A stretch of 64,000 bases of DNA from Anadara kagoshimensis (Eukaryota; Mollusca; Bivalvia; Arcoida; Arcidae). The translations under genes were made by a program, and so were the position numbers. Below the pieces are notes generated by a model, which ran no database searches, was not told the origin of the DNA, and saw only the letters and a program-made list of their open reading frames with translations. Shown in pieces: positions 47,105 through 60,600 of the stretch. Positions within the stretch are counted from its first letter, which is position 1. The number at the start of each line of letters is the position of its first letter. The stretch is from positions 35,370,172 to 35,434,171 of the forward strand of contig CM037861.1 of assembly GCA_021292105.1 (NCBI GenBank), written 5' to 3'.

Positions 47105-47834
47105 TATGCCCATACTGTCAATTTTCTGAATTTCAAAATTCATTTGGTCAGTTCTGGGATGATGGAGGAAACTGAAGTACCCAGAGGAAACCACTGGCTT
47201 TCAGCAAGTAAACAGACACGATTCCCAAGTTGAATTGGAACCTAGCTAGGCGATGAGAGAAACTATGATAGTTATTGGATGGTAGAGGAAACCAGAAAGT
47301 TAACAGAAAACCTGCATTCAGGATTCTTACACTTTTAAGGAGTTGGTCAGTTTTGGGAAATGGAGGAAAACGTAGTGCTTGGGGAAAACTACTGACCTTC
47401 GCCAAGCCAACTAACAGGGTTTCTCGCATTCTGACCAGCCCAAATGGTTTTGAACCTAGCTGGTGAAGTCAGCTAAAGGAAACCAGAGTGCCTAGAGAAA
47501 ACCTGCAGTCAATTCAGTTTTTTTCATGTATATCAAGGCGGTCAATTGTGGGATAGTGGAGGAAACCAGAGTGTCCAAAGAAAACCACCAACCCTCTGCA
47601 AGCAAACTTGCATTAGCATCTGCCCTAGTAGACTTTTAATCTACTGACCCAAGCGGTGAGAGACACTGTGAAGTTAGTTAAGGGGTGGTAGAGGAAACCA
47701 GTACCTAGAGAAAATTACAGACCATTGGTAAGCTGACAACCTTTCTTGCACTAGGACCTGTACTGAGTTGGATTTGAACTTAGATATTGAGAGGTCACGT
47801 GAGCTAGACCGCTTGGCCATCAAGGCCCCCCTCA
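47105..47834 (-). mobile_element. tRNA-headed SINE with body repeated about six times
   Basis: On the minus strand the head reads GGCCTTGATGGCCAAGCGGT, CTAGCTCACGTGACC and AAGTTCAAATCCAACTC (47,766-47,830), giving A-box and B-box-like elements of a Ser/Leu-type tRNA. Downstream on that strand the body, TCTAGGTACTGGTTTCCTCT and relatives, recurs at plus positions near 47,167, 47,285, 47,362, 47,478, 47,560 and 47,692 at uneven spacings of roughly 77-132 bp. The body family matches 14,100-14,330. Open frames here are not genes. Confidence 0.75.
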
Positions 47835-47879
47835 CTGTCACAGGCACATGGATATTTTCGTCAGACATTGACTTACTAG

Positions 47880-49430
47880 TACTATAAATAATATTTACAG
47901 TGCCTTTTGAATTCCTTTGATGAACTCATTGTAGAAAATTTGGAACATTCTCGGCAATGACCCATGCTTTTTCACATACATTGTGCGTATGAATACACCT
48001 TTGCACAACCCAGTCTAACAAAACATCGCGCATTGATGTTTTGAATACCCTGTCATCTATATAATGGGGATTTTTAACAAATTCAACATTTAACAGTTGT
48101 AATTTGACAATTAATATGAATTTGTAACTTTTTTTGTCAATTCGACTAAAATTTTATGACACGTTCTTTTGTTTTCAGCATACTTTTTTTTCAGCCGCCT
48201 ATTACGTCACATCATCAATGAGTAGGCGGGAATCATCTTGAGTGACATATTGGCTGTTCCCAGAATGTTTTCATTGCCGACAGATTCGATATTTACTGGG
48301 TTTTTTTGTATGGCGTTTCACGATAGTGAACGCGTACTTTGCTATTGATTTCTTCCAAGATATCGGGCTTCTTTGCTATGAAATTATAAGATATGAGTAT
48401 GCATGGAAATAGTACGCCTGGTAAATGAACATGAAAGAAAGATATCTCTTTTATCGTGAGATATGTATTCTGAGACGGGTAATGCATTTGGTTACATATG
48501 TACATTTGGAATAAATTTTTGGAATACATTTGGGAATCTAGTAAAATATTGCGACGGGATGCATCCAATAATTTCTGCAATTTGGCGAACTGATCTCGTG
48601 TTTACAATAAAAAGTAGTCCCGAGAAGTTTGCGTCCTAGGATGTAAAATCATAACTTTTTATGAAATAAACAGCAATGGCAGGTTGGTTTAATTATGTCT
48701 TCATGAAATCTACGGTAATTTAAATTTATTTTGAAGGATATGATAACGTATTTTGATGTTGAGGCAATTGTGTCATATTTTAAAACTGTTTATCGATTAG
48801 ATTTCACTTTCGTGAAAGGAAGATAATTCGTACAGTGTTGTGTGCAAATGACCACATGTGGATTTTAAATACTTCACCATTAACATGAAACGGGAATATT
48901 GTGAGTGATAATCAACAGTTTATTAAAACCCAGATTTAACAGCAAATAATCCAGTTACATACAACCGCTAGAATGTACCCCCTCATAGCCACGGTAGGGT
49001 CTGCAAAACTCCACTTTCTCTCTATCCGAAATGACAAAACGATCGGGTACGACTTTATTAAAGTTTAATTACTGATTATCTTTTTCATATATTTATGAAA
49101 TTATTATTTTCTACCATTTAATTTAGCAATACATGGTTTGGTACATTGTTTCTTTTTCCAAAAAACATCCGTCGGACTATGCATAGATCATTTTAGATTT
49201 GCTAGTTTTAAAATCTGGGTCATCACTTGATGTCCCGGAATAAAAAGAAATTCAATTCTTAAATAAATACCAATAGACCTATTTTAATTAAGTAATATAT
49301 CCAGCATTTCATAAACTAAATCAATGTGAATTCACAAACATTGACATTTTACTGTCATTTTCAGAAACAAGACTTTGCCCCTACCACCACCACCACCACG
49401 ACCATGGGTATGGACAGGTTCTTGCATTTT
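47880..49430. other. No firm gene; one open frame worth noting
   Basis: The minus-strand open frame from about 48,600 down to a TAA just below 48,296 (about 100 codons, containing AKLQKLLDASRRNILLDSQ and AKKPDILEEINSKVRV) has a fairly balanced composition but no recognised family and no convincing splice sites. CACCACCACCACCACGACC near 49,384 is a short triplet run. The rest is AT-rich. Confidence 0.35.
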
Positions 49431-50674
49431 AGGTCACCTGACCAAAAGGTCATGTGAGCTTATGGCATAGCGCAGCGTGTGTATGTGTGTGTGTGCTTCG
49501 TTAACACCTATTTTCAACTTCTCCTCTGAAACTGCTTGACTAATTTCAATGAAACTTAGTCAGAAGTATATATGGGCTGGTACAATTCAGATTTGTTCAT
49601 GGTGTTGCCATGGCTACCATAACTAAATCAAGATGTCCTAGGTGTGCAAAAATCTTAAAAAATCTTCTTCTCCGAAAGTGATGATTAGAGAAAAAATCTG
49701 ATGTGATATTTGGCTTCTCTAGGGTCTTAAGCCTACAGTGTTAATTTTATGAAATTCGGACAATAAAAGCTTGCACGTTTTTGCGTTTAATTTTTAAAAA
49801 ATCATAAAATAGCTTGACTATTTGACTATAATGACAAGAGGTTTTCAGTTTTGACATATTCTAGATATTTTACCTCCAGATTGGGGTCAAGTTCAATTGT
49901 GAAGGTCATGAACTAATTTTTTTACCTCCGATTTTAATTATTATCTGGAAAACTATAAACTTTTTGTATAGACATGTATATTAGAATATTGTTGGTATAT
50001 ATATAACGATCATTTTGATTTATAGATTTAGGTCATAAGCTCAAATGTCAAGGTCACAGATGTGATATAATACTGAAATGGTTAATTATCTTGAGCACTA
50101 TTAACTTTCCGTATAGGCATGTATATTAGAATGTTGTAGGTATTGAAAGATCGACCATTTTGATATATAGATTAAGGTCATGGGTTCAAGGTCAAGGTCA
50201 CAGATGTGATAGAATACTGAAATAGTTAATTATATTGAGCACTATTAATTTTTTGTATAGGCTTTTACATTAGAATGTTGTAGGTGTTGATACAATGATC
50301 ATTTTGATGTATTGAAAAAGGTCATGGTTCAAAGGTCAATGTCACAGATGCAAAACAATACCGAAATGGTTCATTATCTCGAAAACTATAAACTTTTTGT
50401 ATAGGCATGTATATTAGAAGATTAGGTATTGGCATCACAATAATTTTGATATATCAATAAAGGTCATACATTCAAGGGTCAAGGTCACAGATTCCAAAAA
50501 ATCCCAAAATCGTCTAGGTTTTTACTTTTCTACTTTTATTTTCACTATTTTAGCCTCAAATCATTTCTATTATGAAAGATTTTTACATTGGGGTTTCAGT
50601 ATTTATGTTTTTTGAAATGTATCAGCAAGCCATTATTTGTCAGGTGAGCGTATCAGGCCCATGGGCCTCTTGTT
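49431..50674 (+). mobile_element. Mollusc-type non-autonomous element, near full length
   Basis: It starts AGGTCACCTGACCAAAAGGT and ends GTCAGGTGAGCGTATCAGGC then CCATGGGCCTCTTGTTT. From memory these ends are typical of a very abundant bivalve repeat. The left GGTCACCTGAC and right GTCAGGTGAGC are roughly inverted. The interior has TTTCAATGAAACTTAGTCAG and about four degenerate copies of a 135-155 bp unit built on GGTTCAAGGTCAAGGTCACA (around 50,051, 50,186, 50,341 and 50,480). A GT microsatellite lies near 49,485. No protein is encoded. Confidence 0.75.
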
Positions 50675-51641
50675 TTTAAATGTGGGAATTTCAGTAATTT
50701 TTGGAAATATTTCGACGGTAGCATTGTGAAATAATGCAAAAATCATTAAAATAACATTAACAATAAATAATACAAGAACATGTCCACAAGTACTGTCCCC
50801 GCCTTGGTAGGTTATGGTAGGTCAATTTAGGTGTAGAATATGTCTCATAAAAAACGACAACAATAAAAATGTACTTTGATGGATCGAATTAAAACAATAT
50901 GACATGCATATTTTAAGTAAACTATGAGTGGCGCTTGTTATAAACATGCTCAACTAGGTAGTAGACCTCAGTCATGATAGGGCCAGATGTGGGACGGTCA
51001 AAAGTAGTGCATAAAACAAACCCAGATGCCTTTCCTTAGACCATGCTATTTAAATTTGTTAATAGGTAGTAGTTTGCAATATTGCCAAGGTGAGAGGTTC
51101 TTAGGTTTGCAAAAATTAAAACCTGAATTGATTGACTATAGCACTATATTTCCGGCGTAAGGACTTCCGCCGCACCATACACTTCCTATGGCAAGACCAC
51201 ATTTTGGGTGTAAACATTGCCATGTGCTTTTAGCATGGTTGGCACATTTCCCAAATTTCTGAAAAATGAATCCAACAAGACCCTGGTTTTCCTTCACAAA
51301 GACAAAGTGGAATATTTAAGGATTCAGGGAAAATGTGTGCCATTGTATGTAGTTCGAGGTTTGTTTACCATCTGATTCTATGAATATGGCCTATTTGGGG
51401 TAATATTTTGCAATTTTTTGTGTGGTTGCCATGGAAACAAAATGTTTTCCAAAATTGTGAAAATTTGCACTTGGGTCATAAATACAATATAGAAATATTG
51501 TTTTAATTCTCCTGAATTGAAAAAGTATCAACATTCATGTTGTTTCAGCAAAATTATTGAAATATGGGTGCATAACACTAAATGTGTTAAGTCCAAAATT
51601 GGCTAATTTTGAGTGTCAAGTCACAACTGAGGTCTGTAACC
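50675..51641. other. Flank of the 1.1-kb satellite; no gene seen
   Basis: AT-rich. GGTTGCCATGGAAACAAAAT near 51,424 is an exact RFX X-box-type sequence. Phrases such as GGTGTAAACATTGCCATG echo the satellite monomer (GTGTAAACATTGAAATCACC), so this may be a diverged edge of the array. The open frame 51,557-51,817 crosses into the first monomer. Confidence 0.45.
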
Positions 51642-54600
51642 ATAAGAAAGAATACAAAATCATGAAAAGTCATAAAATTCATGAAGAAAATCTTATTTCT
51701 ACTTGTTTTATACTATTATATATCAGTCACTTTGGAAAAATGTGGAATAAACTCATTTGCAATGGTTTTCAGTGTAAAAGGTCAAAGGTCAGTTTAAGTG
51801 CAAAAAGGTCAAATTGATTTATGTATTTAGGGTGAGCTATTTTGGACAATTTTTATATTATTTTAGTTACTTTTCTTGCAAAATCTATTGGAAAACAGTT
51901 GGGTTATATGTGTAAACATTGAAATCACCATGGAAACTGAGTCAACAAGAGCAAATGTACCAATTGTTCCATGTGAATGGATTTCAATTTGTCTTATATT
52001 TGGCAGTGTGTGCTATCCTAAAAGCTTAAACATGGCAAAACAGTGTGCATATTGCAGCAATTCATATTTTGCAACCAATATTCATCAACTTTAACTATAT
52101 GAATCTGCATAAAATTCAAATATTAGTGTACCCTAAAACCAATGACATCATATTTTGCAATTATGATGTCATCAAAACATTTGGAGGTGTTTGAATAATG
52201 GAATTCAAGAATTATCTCCCATTATCTCTATTATGCAGTATGAAATTTCTTGATTTTTAACTGAAAACAAGTGAATTTCAATAGACATTGATACAAAAAT
52301 TCAAAATTTCATGGACTATTCCACAGTTATTGGCATTATTTGAAAATCTTAATTGATTAAATTCAGCTTGTGCTGTACTTTTACTTGTTTTGATATTCAT
52401 TCCTTTTGATTTGGTAAAATTGGCAACAATTTGGCAAAAACTAGAGTTTGAATGTAAAATTTTGATATGCACATTCAGCATAAGACAACTATGAATGTAA
52501 TTCTCTGTTTATTATTTGGTTTAAAGTCATTTGGAAAAAGCATTCAAACTCCAATGAGTTTGATCAATTTTGCCAAAATTGCCAAAATCAGTCTAAATGA
52601 TTGTAAAATGACCATATTATGGAATGCTACCCTATCAGTTGAATGAAGCCTATTTTGGCAAAATTTGCAAACACCAGCACCATGTTATATATCATTTAAT
52701 TCAGAATATTGTCTTCTTTCAGAATATGAAGTAAAATAAGTAAAATTCTGAGTTTTGAAATTTAGCCTGAGCCTTATAAGAAAGAATACAAAATCATGAA
52801 AAGTCATAAAATTCATGAAGAAAATCTTATTTCTACTTGTTTTATACTATTATATATCAGTCACTTTGGAAAAATGTGGAATGAACTCATTTGCAATGGT
52901 TTTCAGTGTAAAAGGTCAAAGGTCAGTTTAAGTGCAAAAAGGTCAAATTGTCTGATTTATGTATTTAGGGTGAGCTATTTTGGACAATTTTTATATTATT
53001 TTAGTTACTTTTCTTGCAAAATCTATTGGAAAACAGTTGGGTTATATGTGTAAACATTGAAATCACCATGGAAACTGAGTCAACAAGAACAAATGTACCA
53101 ATTGTTCCATGTGAATGGATTTCAATTTGTCTTATATTTGGCAGTGTGTGCTATCCTAAAAGCTTAAACATGGCAAAACAGTGTGCATATTGCAGCAATT
53201 CATATTTTGCAACCAATATTCATCAACTTTAACTATATGAATCTGCATAAAATTCAAATATTAGTGTACCCTAAAACCAATGACATCATATTTTGCAATT
53301 ATGATGTCATCAAAACATTTGGAGGTGTTTGAATAATGGAATTCAAGAATTATCTCCCATTATCTCTATTATGCAGTATGAAATTTCTTGATTTTTAACT
53401 GAAACAAGTGAATTTCAATAGATATTGATACAAAAATTCAAAATTTCATGGACTATTCCACAGTTATTGGCATTATTTGAAAATCTTAATTGATTAAATT
53501 CAGCTTGTGCTGTACTTTTACTTGTTTTGATATTCATTCCTTTTGATTTGGCAAAATTGGCAACAATTTGGCACAAACAAGAGTTTGAATGTAAAATTTT
53601 GATATGCACATTCGCATAAGACAACTATGAATGTAATTCTCTGTTTATTATTTGGTTTAAAGTCATTTGGAAAAAGCATTCAAAGTCCAATGAGTTTGAT
53701 CAATTTTGCCAAAATTGCCAAAACAGTCTAAATGATTGTAAAATGACCATATTATGGAATGCTACCCTATCAGTTGAATGAAGCCTATTTTGGCAAAATT
53801 TGCAAACACCAGCACCATGTTATATATCATTTAATTCAGAATATTGTCTTCTTTCAGAATATGAAGTAAAATAAGAAAAATTCTGAGTTTTGAAATTTAG
53901 CCTGAGCCTTATAAGAAAGAATACAAAATCATGAAAAGTCATAAAATTCATGAAGAAAATCTTATTTCTACTTGTTTTATACTATTATATATCAGTCACT
54001 TTGGAAAAATGTGGAATGAACTCATTTGCAATGGTTTTCAGTGTAAAAGGTCAAAGGTCAGTTTTTAAGTGCAAAAAGGTCAAATTGTCTGATTTATGTA
54101 TTTAGGGGATACTATGAGCTATTTTGGACAATTTTTATATTATTTTAGTTACTTTTCTTGCAAAATCTATTGGAAAACAGTTGGGTTATATGTGTAAACA
54201 TTGAAATCACCATGGAAACTGAGTCAACAAGAACAAATGTACCAATTGTTCCATGTGAATGGATTTCAATTTGTCTTATATTTGGCAGTGTGTGCTATCC
54301 TAAAAGCTTAAACATGGCAAAACAGTGTGCATATTGCAGCAATTCATATTTTGCAACCAATATTCATCAACTTTAACTATATGAATCTGCATAAAATTCA
54401 AATATTAGTGTACCCTAAAACCAATGACATCATATTTTGCAATTATGATGTCATCAAAACATTTGGAGGTGTTTGAATAATGGAATTCAAGAATTATCTC
54501 CCATTATCTCTATTATGCAGTATGAAATTTCTTGATTTTTAACTGGAAACAAGTGAATTTCAATAGACATTGATACAAAAATTCAAAATTTCATGGACTA

Positions 54601-57600
54601 TTCCACAGTTATTGGCATTATTTGAAAATCTTAATTGATTAAATTCAGCTTGTGCTGTACTTTTACTTGTTTTGATATTCATTCCTTTTGATTTGGCAAA
54701 ATTGGCAACAATTTGGCAAAAACTAGAGTTTGAATGTAAAATTTTGATATGCACATTCGGCATAAGACAACTATGAATGTAATTCTGTTTATTATTTGGT
54801 TTAAAGTCATTTGGAAAAAGCATTCAAAGTCCAATGAGTTTGATCAATTTTGCCAAAATTGCCAAAATCAGTCTAAATGATTGTAAAATGACCATATTAT
54901 GGAATGCTACCCTATCAGTTGAATGAAGCCTATTTTGGCAAAATTTGCAAACACCAGCACCATGTTATATATCATTTAATTCAGAATATTGTCTTCTTTC
55001 AGAATATGAAGTAAAATTCTGAGTTTTGAAATTTAGCCTGAGCCTTATAAGAAAGAATACAAAATCATGAAAAGTCATAAAATTCATGAAGAAAATCTTA
55101 TTTCTACTTGTTTTCTACTATTATATATCAGTCACTTTGGAAGAATGTGGAATGAACTCATTTGCAATGGTTTTCAGTGTAAAAGGTCAAAGGTCAGTTT
55201 AAGTGCAAAAAGGTCAAATTGTCTGATTTATGTATTTAGGTGAGCTATTTTGGACAATTTTTATATTATTTTAGTTACTTTTCTTGCAAAATCTATTGGA
55301 AAACAGTTGGGTTATATGTGTAAACATTGAAATCACCATGGAAACTGAGTCAACAAGAACAAATGTACCAATTGTTCCATGTGAATGGATTTCAATTTGT
55401 CTTATATTTGGCAGTGTGTGCTATCCTAAAAGCTTAAACATGGCAAAACAGTGTGCATATTGCAGCAATTCATATTTTGCAACCAATATTCATCAACTTT
55501 AACTATATGAATCTGCATAAAATTCAAATATTAGTGTACCCTAAAACCAATGACATCATATTTTGCAATTATGATGTCATCAAAACATTTGGAGGTGTTT
55601 GAATAATGGAATTCAAGAATTATCTCCCATTATCTCTATTATGCAGTATGAAATTTCTTGATTTTTAACTGAAAACAAGTGAATTTCAATAGATATTGAT
55701 ACAAAAATTCAAAATTTCATGGACTATTCCACAGTTATTGGCATTATTTGAAAATCTTAATTGATTAAATTCAGCTTGTGCTGTACTTTTACTTGTTTTG
55801 ATATTCATTCCTTTTGATTTGGCAAAATTGGCAACAATTTGGCACAAACAAGAGTTTGAATGTAAAATTTTGATATGCACATTCGGCATAAGACAACTAT
55901 GAATGTAATTCTCTGTTTATTATTTGGTTTAAAGTCATTTGGAAAAAGCATTCAAACTCCAATGAGTTTGATCAATTTTGCCAAAATTGCCAAAATCAGT
56001 CTAAATGATTGTAAAATGACCATATTATGGAATGCTACCCTATCAGTTGAATGAAGCCTATTTTGGCAAAATTTGCAAACACCAGCACCATGTTATATAT
56101 CATTTAATTCAGAATATTGTCTTCTTTCAGAATATGAAGTAAAATAAGTAAAATTCTGAGTTTTGAAATTTAGCCTGAGCCTTATAAGAAAGAATACAAA
56201 ATCATGAAAAGTCATAAAATTCATGAAGAAAATCTTATTTCTACTTGTTTTCTACTATTATATATCAGTCACTTTGGAAGAATGTGGAATGAACTCATTT
56301 GCAATGGTTTTCAGTGTAAAAGGTCAAAGGTCAGTTTAAGTGCAAAAAGGTCAAATTGTCTGATTTATGTATTTAGGGTGAGCTATTTTGGACAATTTTT
56401 ATATTATTTTAGTTACTTTTCTTGCAAAAGCTATTGGAAAACAGTTGGGTTATATGTGTAAACATTGAAATCACCATGGAAACTGAGTCAACAAGAACAA
56501 ATGTACCAATTGTTCCATGTGAATGGATTTCAATTTGTCTTATATTTGGCAGTGTGTGCTATCCTAAAAGCTTAAACATGGCAAAACAGTGTGCATATTG
56601 CAGCAATTCATATTTTGCAACCAATATTCATCAACTTTAACTATATGAATCTGCATAAAATTCAAATATTAGTGTACCCTAAAACCAATGACATCATATT
56701 TTGCAATTATGATGTCATCAAAACATTTGGAGGTGTTTGAATAATGGAATTCAAGAATTATCTCCCATTATCTCTATTATGCAGTATGAAATTTCTTGAT
56801 TTTTAACTGGAAACAAGTGAATTTCAATAGACATTGATACAAAAATTCAAAATTTCATGGACTATTCCACAGTTATTGGCATTATTTGAAAATCTTAATT
56901 GATTAAATTCAGCTTGTGCTGTACTTTTACTTGTTTTGATATTCATTCCTTTTGATTTGGCAAAATTGGCAACAATTTGGCACAAACAAGAGTTTGAATG
57001 TAAAATTTTGATATGCACATTCGGCATAAGACAACTATGAATGTAATTCTCTGTTTATTATTTGGTTTAAAGTCATTTGGAAAAAGCATTCAAAGTCCAA
57101 TGAGTTTGATCAATTTTGCCAAAATTGCCAAAATCAGTCTAAATGATTGTAAAATGACCATATTATGGAATGCTACCCTATCAGTTGAATGAAGCCTATT
57201 TTGGCAAAATTTGCAAACACCAGCACCATGTTATATATCATTTAATTCAGAATATTGTCTTCTTTCAGAATATGAAGTAAAATAAGTAAAATTCTGAGTT
57301 TTGAAATTTAGCCTGAGCCTTATAAGAAAGAATACAAAATCATGAAAAGTCATAAAATTCATGAAGAAATCTTATTTCTACTTGTTTTCTACTATTATAT
57401 ATCAGTCACTTTGGAAGAATGTGGAATGAACTCATTTGCAATGGTTTTCAGTGTAAAAGGTCAAAGGTCAGTTTAAGTGCAAAAAGGTCAAATTGTCTGA
57501 TTTATGTATTTAGGGTGAGCTATTTTGGACAATTTTTATATTATTTTAGTTACTTTTCTTGCAAAATCTATTGGAAAACAGTTGGGTTATATGTGTAAAC

Positions 57601-60600
57601 ATTGAAATCACCATGGAAACTGAGTCAACAAGAACAAATGTACCAATTGTTCCATGTGATGGATTTCAATTTGTCTTATATTTGGCAGTGTTGCTATCCT
57701 AAAAGCTTAAACATGGCAAAACAGTGTGCATATTGCAGCAGCAATTCATATTTTGCAACCAATATTCATCAACTTTAACTATATGAATCTGCATAAAATT
57801 CAAATATTAGTGTACCTAAAACCAATGACATCATATTTGCAATTATGATGTCATCAAAAATTTGGAGGTGTTTGAATAATGGAATTCAAGAATTATCTCC
57901 CATTATCTCTATTATGCAGTATGAAATTTCTTGATTTTTAAACTGGAAACAAGTGAATTTCAATAGACATTGATACAAAAAATTCAAAATTTCATGGACT
58001 ATTCCACAGTTATTGGCATTATTTGAAAATCTTAATTGATTAAATTCAGCTTGTGCTGTACTTTTACTTGTTTTGATATTCATTCCTTTTGATTTGGCAA
58101 ATTGGCAACAATTTGGCAAAAAACTAGAGTTTGAATGTAAAATTTTGATATGCACATTCGGCATAAGACAACTATGAATGTAATTCTGTTTATTATTTGG
58201 TTTAAAGTCATTTGGAAAAAGCATTCAAAGTCCAATGAGTTTGATCAATTTTGCCAAAATTGCCAAATCAGTCTAAATGATTGTAAAATGACTATATTAT
58301 GGAATGCTACCCTATCAGTTGAATGAAGCCTATTTTGGCAAATTTGCAAACCAGCACCATGTTATATATCATTTAATTCAGAATATTGTCTTCTTTCAGA
58401 ATATGAATAAAATAAGTAAAATTCTGAGTTTTGAAATTTAGCCTGAGCCTTATAAGAAAGAATACAAAATCATGAAAAGTCATAAAATTCATGAAGAAAA
58501 TCTTATTTCTACTTGTTTTCTACTATTATCAGTCACTTTGGAAGAATGTGGAATGAACTCATTTGCAATGGTTTTCAGTGTAAAAGGTCAAAGGTCAGTT
58601 AAGTGCAAAAAGGTCAAATTGTCTGATTTATGTATTTAGGGTGAGCTATTTTGGACAATTTTTATATTATTTTAGTTACTTTTCTTGCAAAATCTATTGG
58701 AAAACAGTTGGGTTATATGTGTAAACATTGAAATCACCATGGAAACTGAGTCAACAAGAACAAATGTACCAATTGTTCCATGTGAATGGATTTCAATTTG
58801 TCTTATATTGGCAGTGTGTGCTATCCTAAAGCTTAAACATGGCAAAACAGTGTGCATATTGCAGCAATTCATATTTTGCAACCAATATTCATCAACTTTA
58901 ACTATATGAATCTGCATAAAATTCAAATATTAGTGTACCCTAAAACCAATGACATCATATTTTGCAATTATGATGTCATCAAAACATTTGGAGGTGTTTG
59001 AATAATGGGAATTCAAGAATTATCTCCCATTATCTCTATTATGCAGTATGAAATTTCTGATTTAACTGGAAAACAAGTGAATTTCAATAGACATTGATAC
59101 AAAAATTCAAAATTTCATGGACTATTCCACAGTTATTGGCATTATTTGAAAATCTTAATTGATTAAATTCAGCTTGTGCTGTACTTTTACTTGTTTTGAT
59201 ATTTTCCTTTTGATTTGGCAAAATTGGCAACAATTTGGCAAAACAAGAGTTTGAATGTAAAATTTTGATATGCACATTCGGCATAAGACAACTATGAATG
59301 TAATTCTCTGTTATTATTTGGTTTAAAGTCATTGGAAAAAGCATTCAAAGTCCAATGAGTTTGATCAATTTTGCCAAAATTGCCAAAATCAGTCTAAATG
59401 ATTGTAAAATGACCATATTATGGAATGCTACCCTATCAGTTGAATGAAGCCTATTTTGGCAAAATTTGCAAACACCAGCACCATGTTATATATCATTTAA
59501 TTCAGAATATTGTCTTCTTTCAGAATATGAATTAAAATAAGTAAAATTCTGAGTTTTGAAATTTAGCCTGAGCCTTATAAGAAAGAATACAAAATCATGA
59601 AAAAGTCATAAAATTCATGAAGAAAATCTTATTTCTACTTGTTTTCTACTATTATATATCAGTCACTTTGGAAGATGTGGAATGAACTCATTTGCAATGG
59701 TTTTCAGTGTAAAAGGTCAAAGGTCAGTTTAAGTGCAAAAGGTCAAATTGTCTGATTTATGTATTAGGGTGAGCTATTTTGGACAATTTTTATATTATTT
59801 TAGTTACTTTTCTTGCAAAAGCTATTGGAAAACAGTTGGGTTATATGTGTAAACATTGAATCACCATGGAAACTGAGTCAACAAGACAAATGTACCAATT
59901 GTTCCATGTGACTGGGATTTCAATTTGTCTTATATTTGGCAGTGTGTGCTATCCTAAAAGCTTAAACATGGCAAAACAGTGTGCATATTGCAGCAATTCA
60001 TATTTTGCAACCAATATTCATCAACTTTAACTATATGAATCTGCATAAAATTCAAATATTAGTGTACCCTAAAACCAATGACATCATATTTTGCAATTAT
60101 GATGTCATCAAAACATTTGGAGGTGTTTGAATAATGGAATTCAAGAATTATCTCCCATTATCTCTATTATGCAGTATGAAATTTCTTGATTTTTAACTGG
60201 AAACAAGTGAATTTCAATAGACATTGATACAAAAATTCAAAATTTCATGGACTATTCCACAGTTATTGGCATTATTTGAAAATCTTAATTGATTAAATTC
60301 AGCTTGTGCTGTACTTTTACTTGTTTTGATATTCATTCCTTTTGATTTGGCAAAATTGGCAACAATTTGGCAAAAACTAGAGTTTGAATGTAAAATTTTG
60401 ATATGCACATTCGGCATAAGACAACTATGAATGTAATTCTCTGTTTATATTTGGTTTAAAGTCATTTGGAAAAAGCATTCAAACTCCAATGAGTTTGATC
60501 AATTTTGCCAAAATTGCCAAAATCAGTCTAAATGATTGTAAAATGACCATATTATGGAATGCTACCCTATCAGTTGAATGAAGCCTATTTTGGCAAAATT

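Noticed and set aside
48293-48600. Minus-strand frame of about 100 codons as a host exon
   Set aside because: Composition is acceptable but splice sites are poor and no family is recognised; left as a note only.
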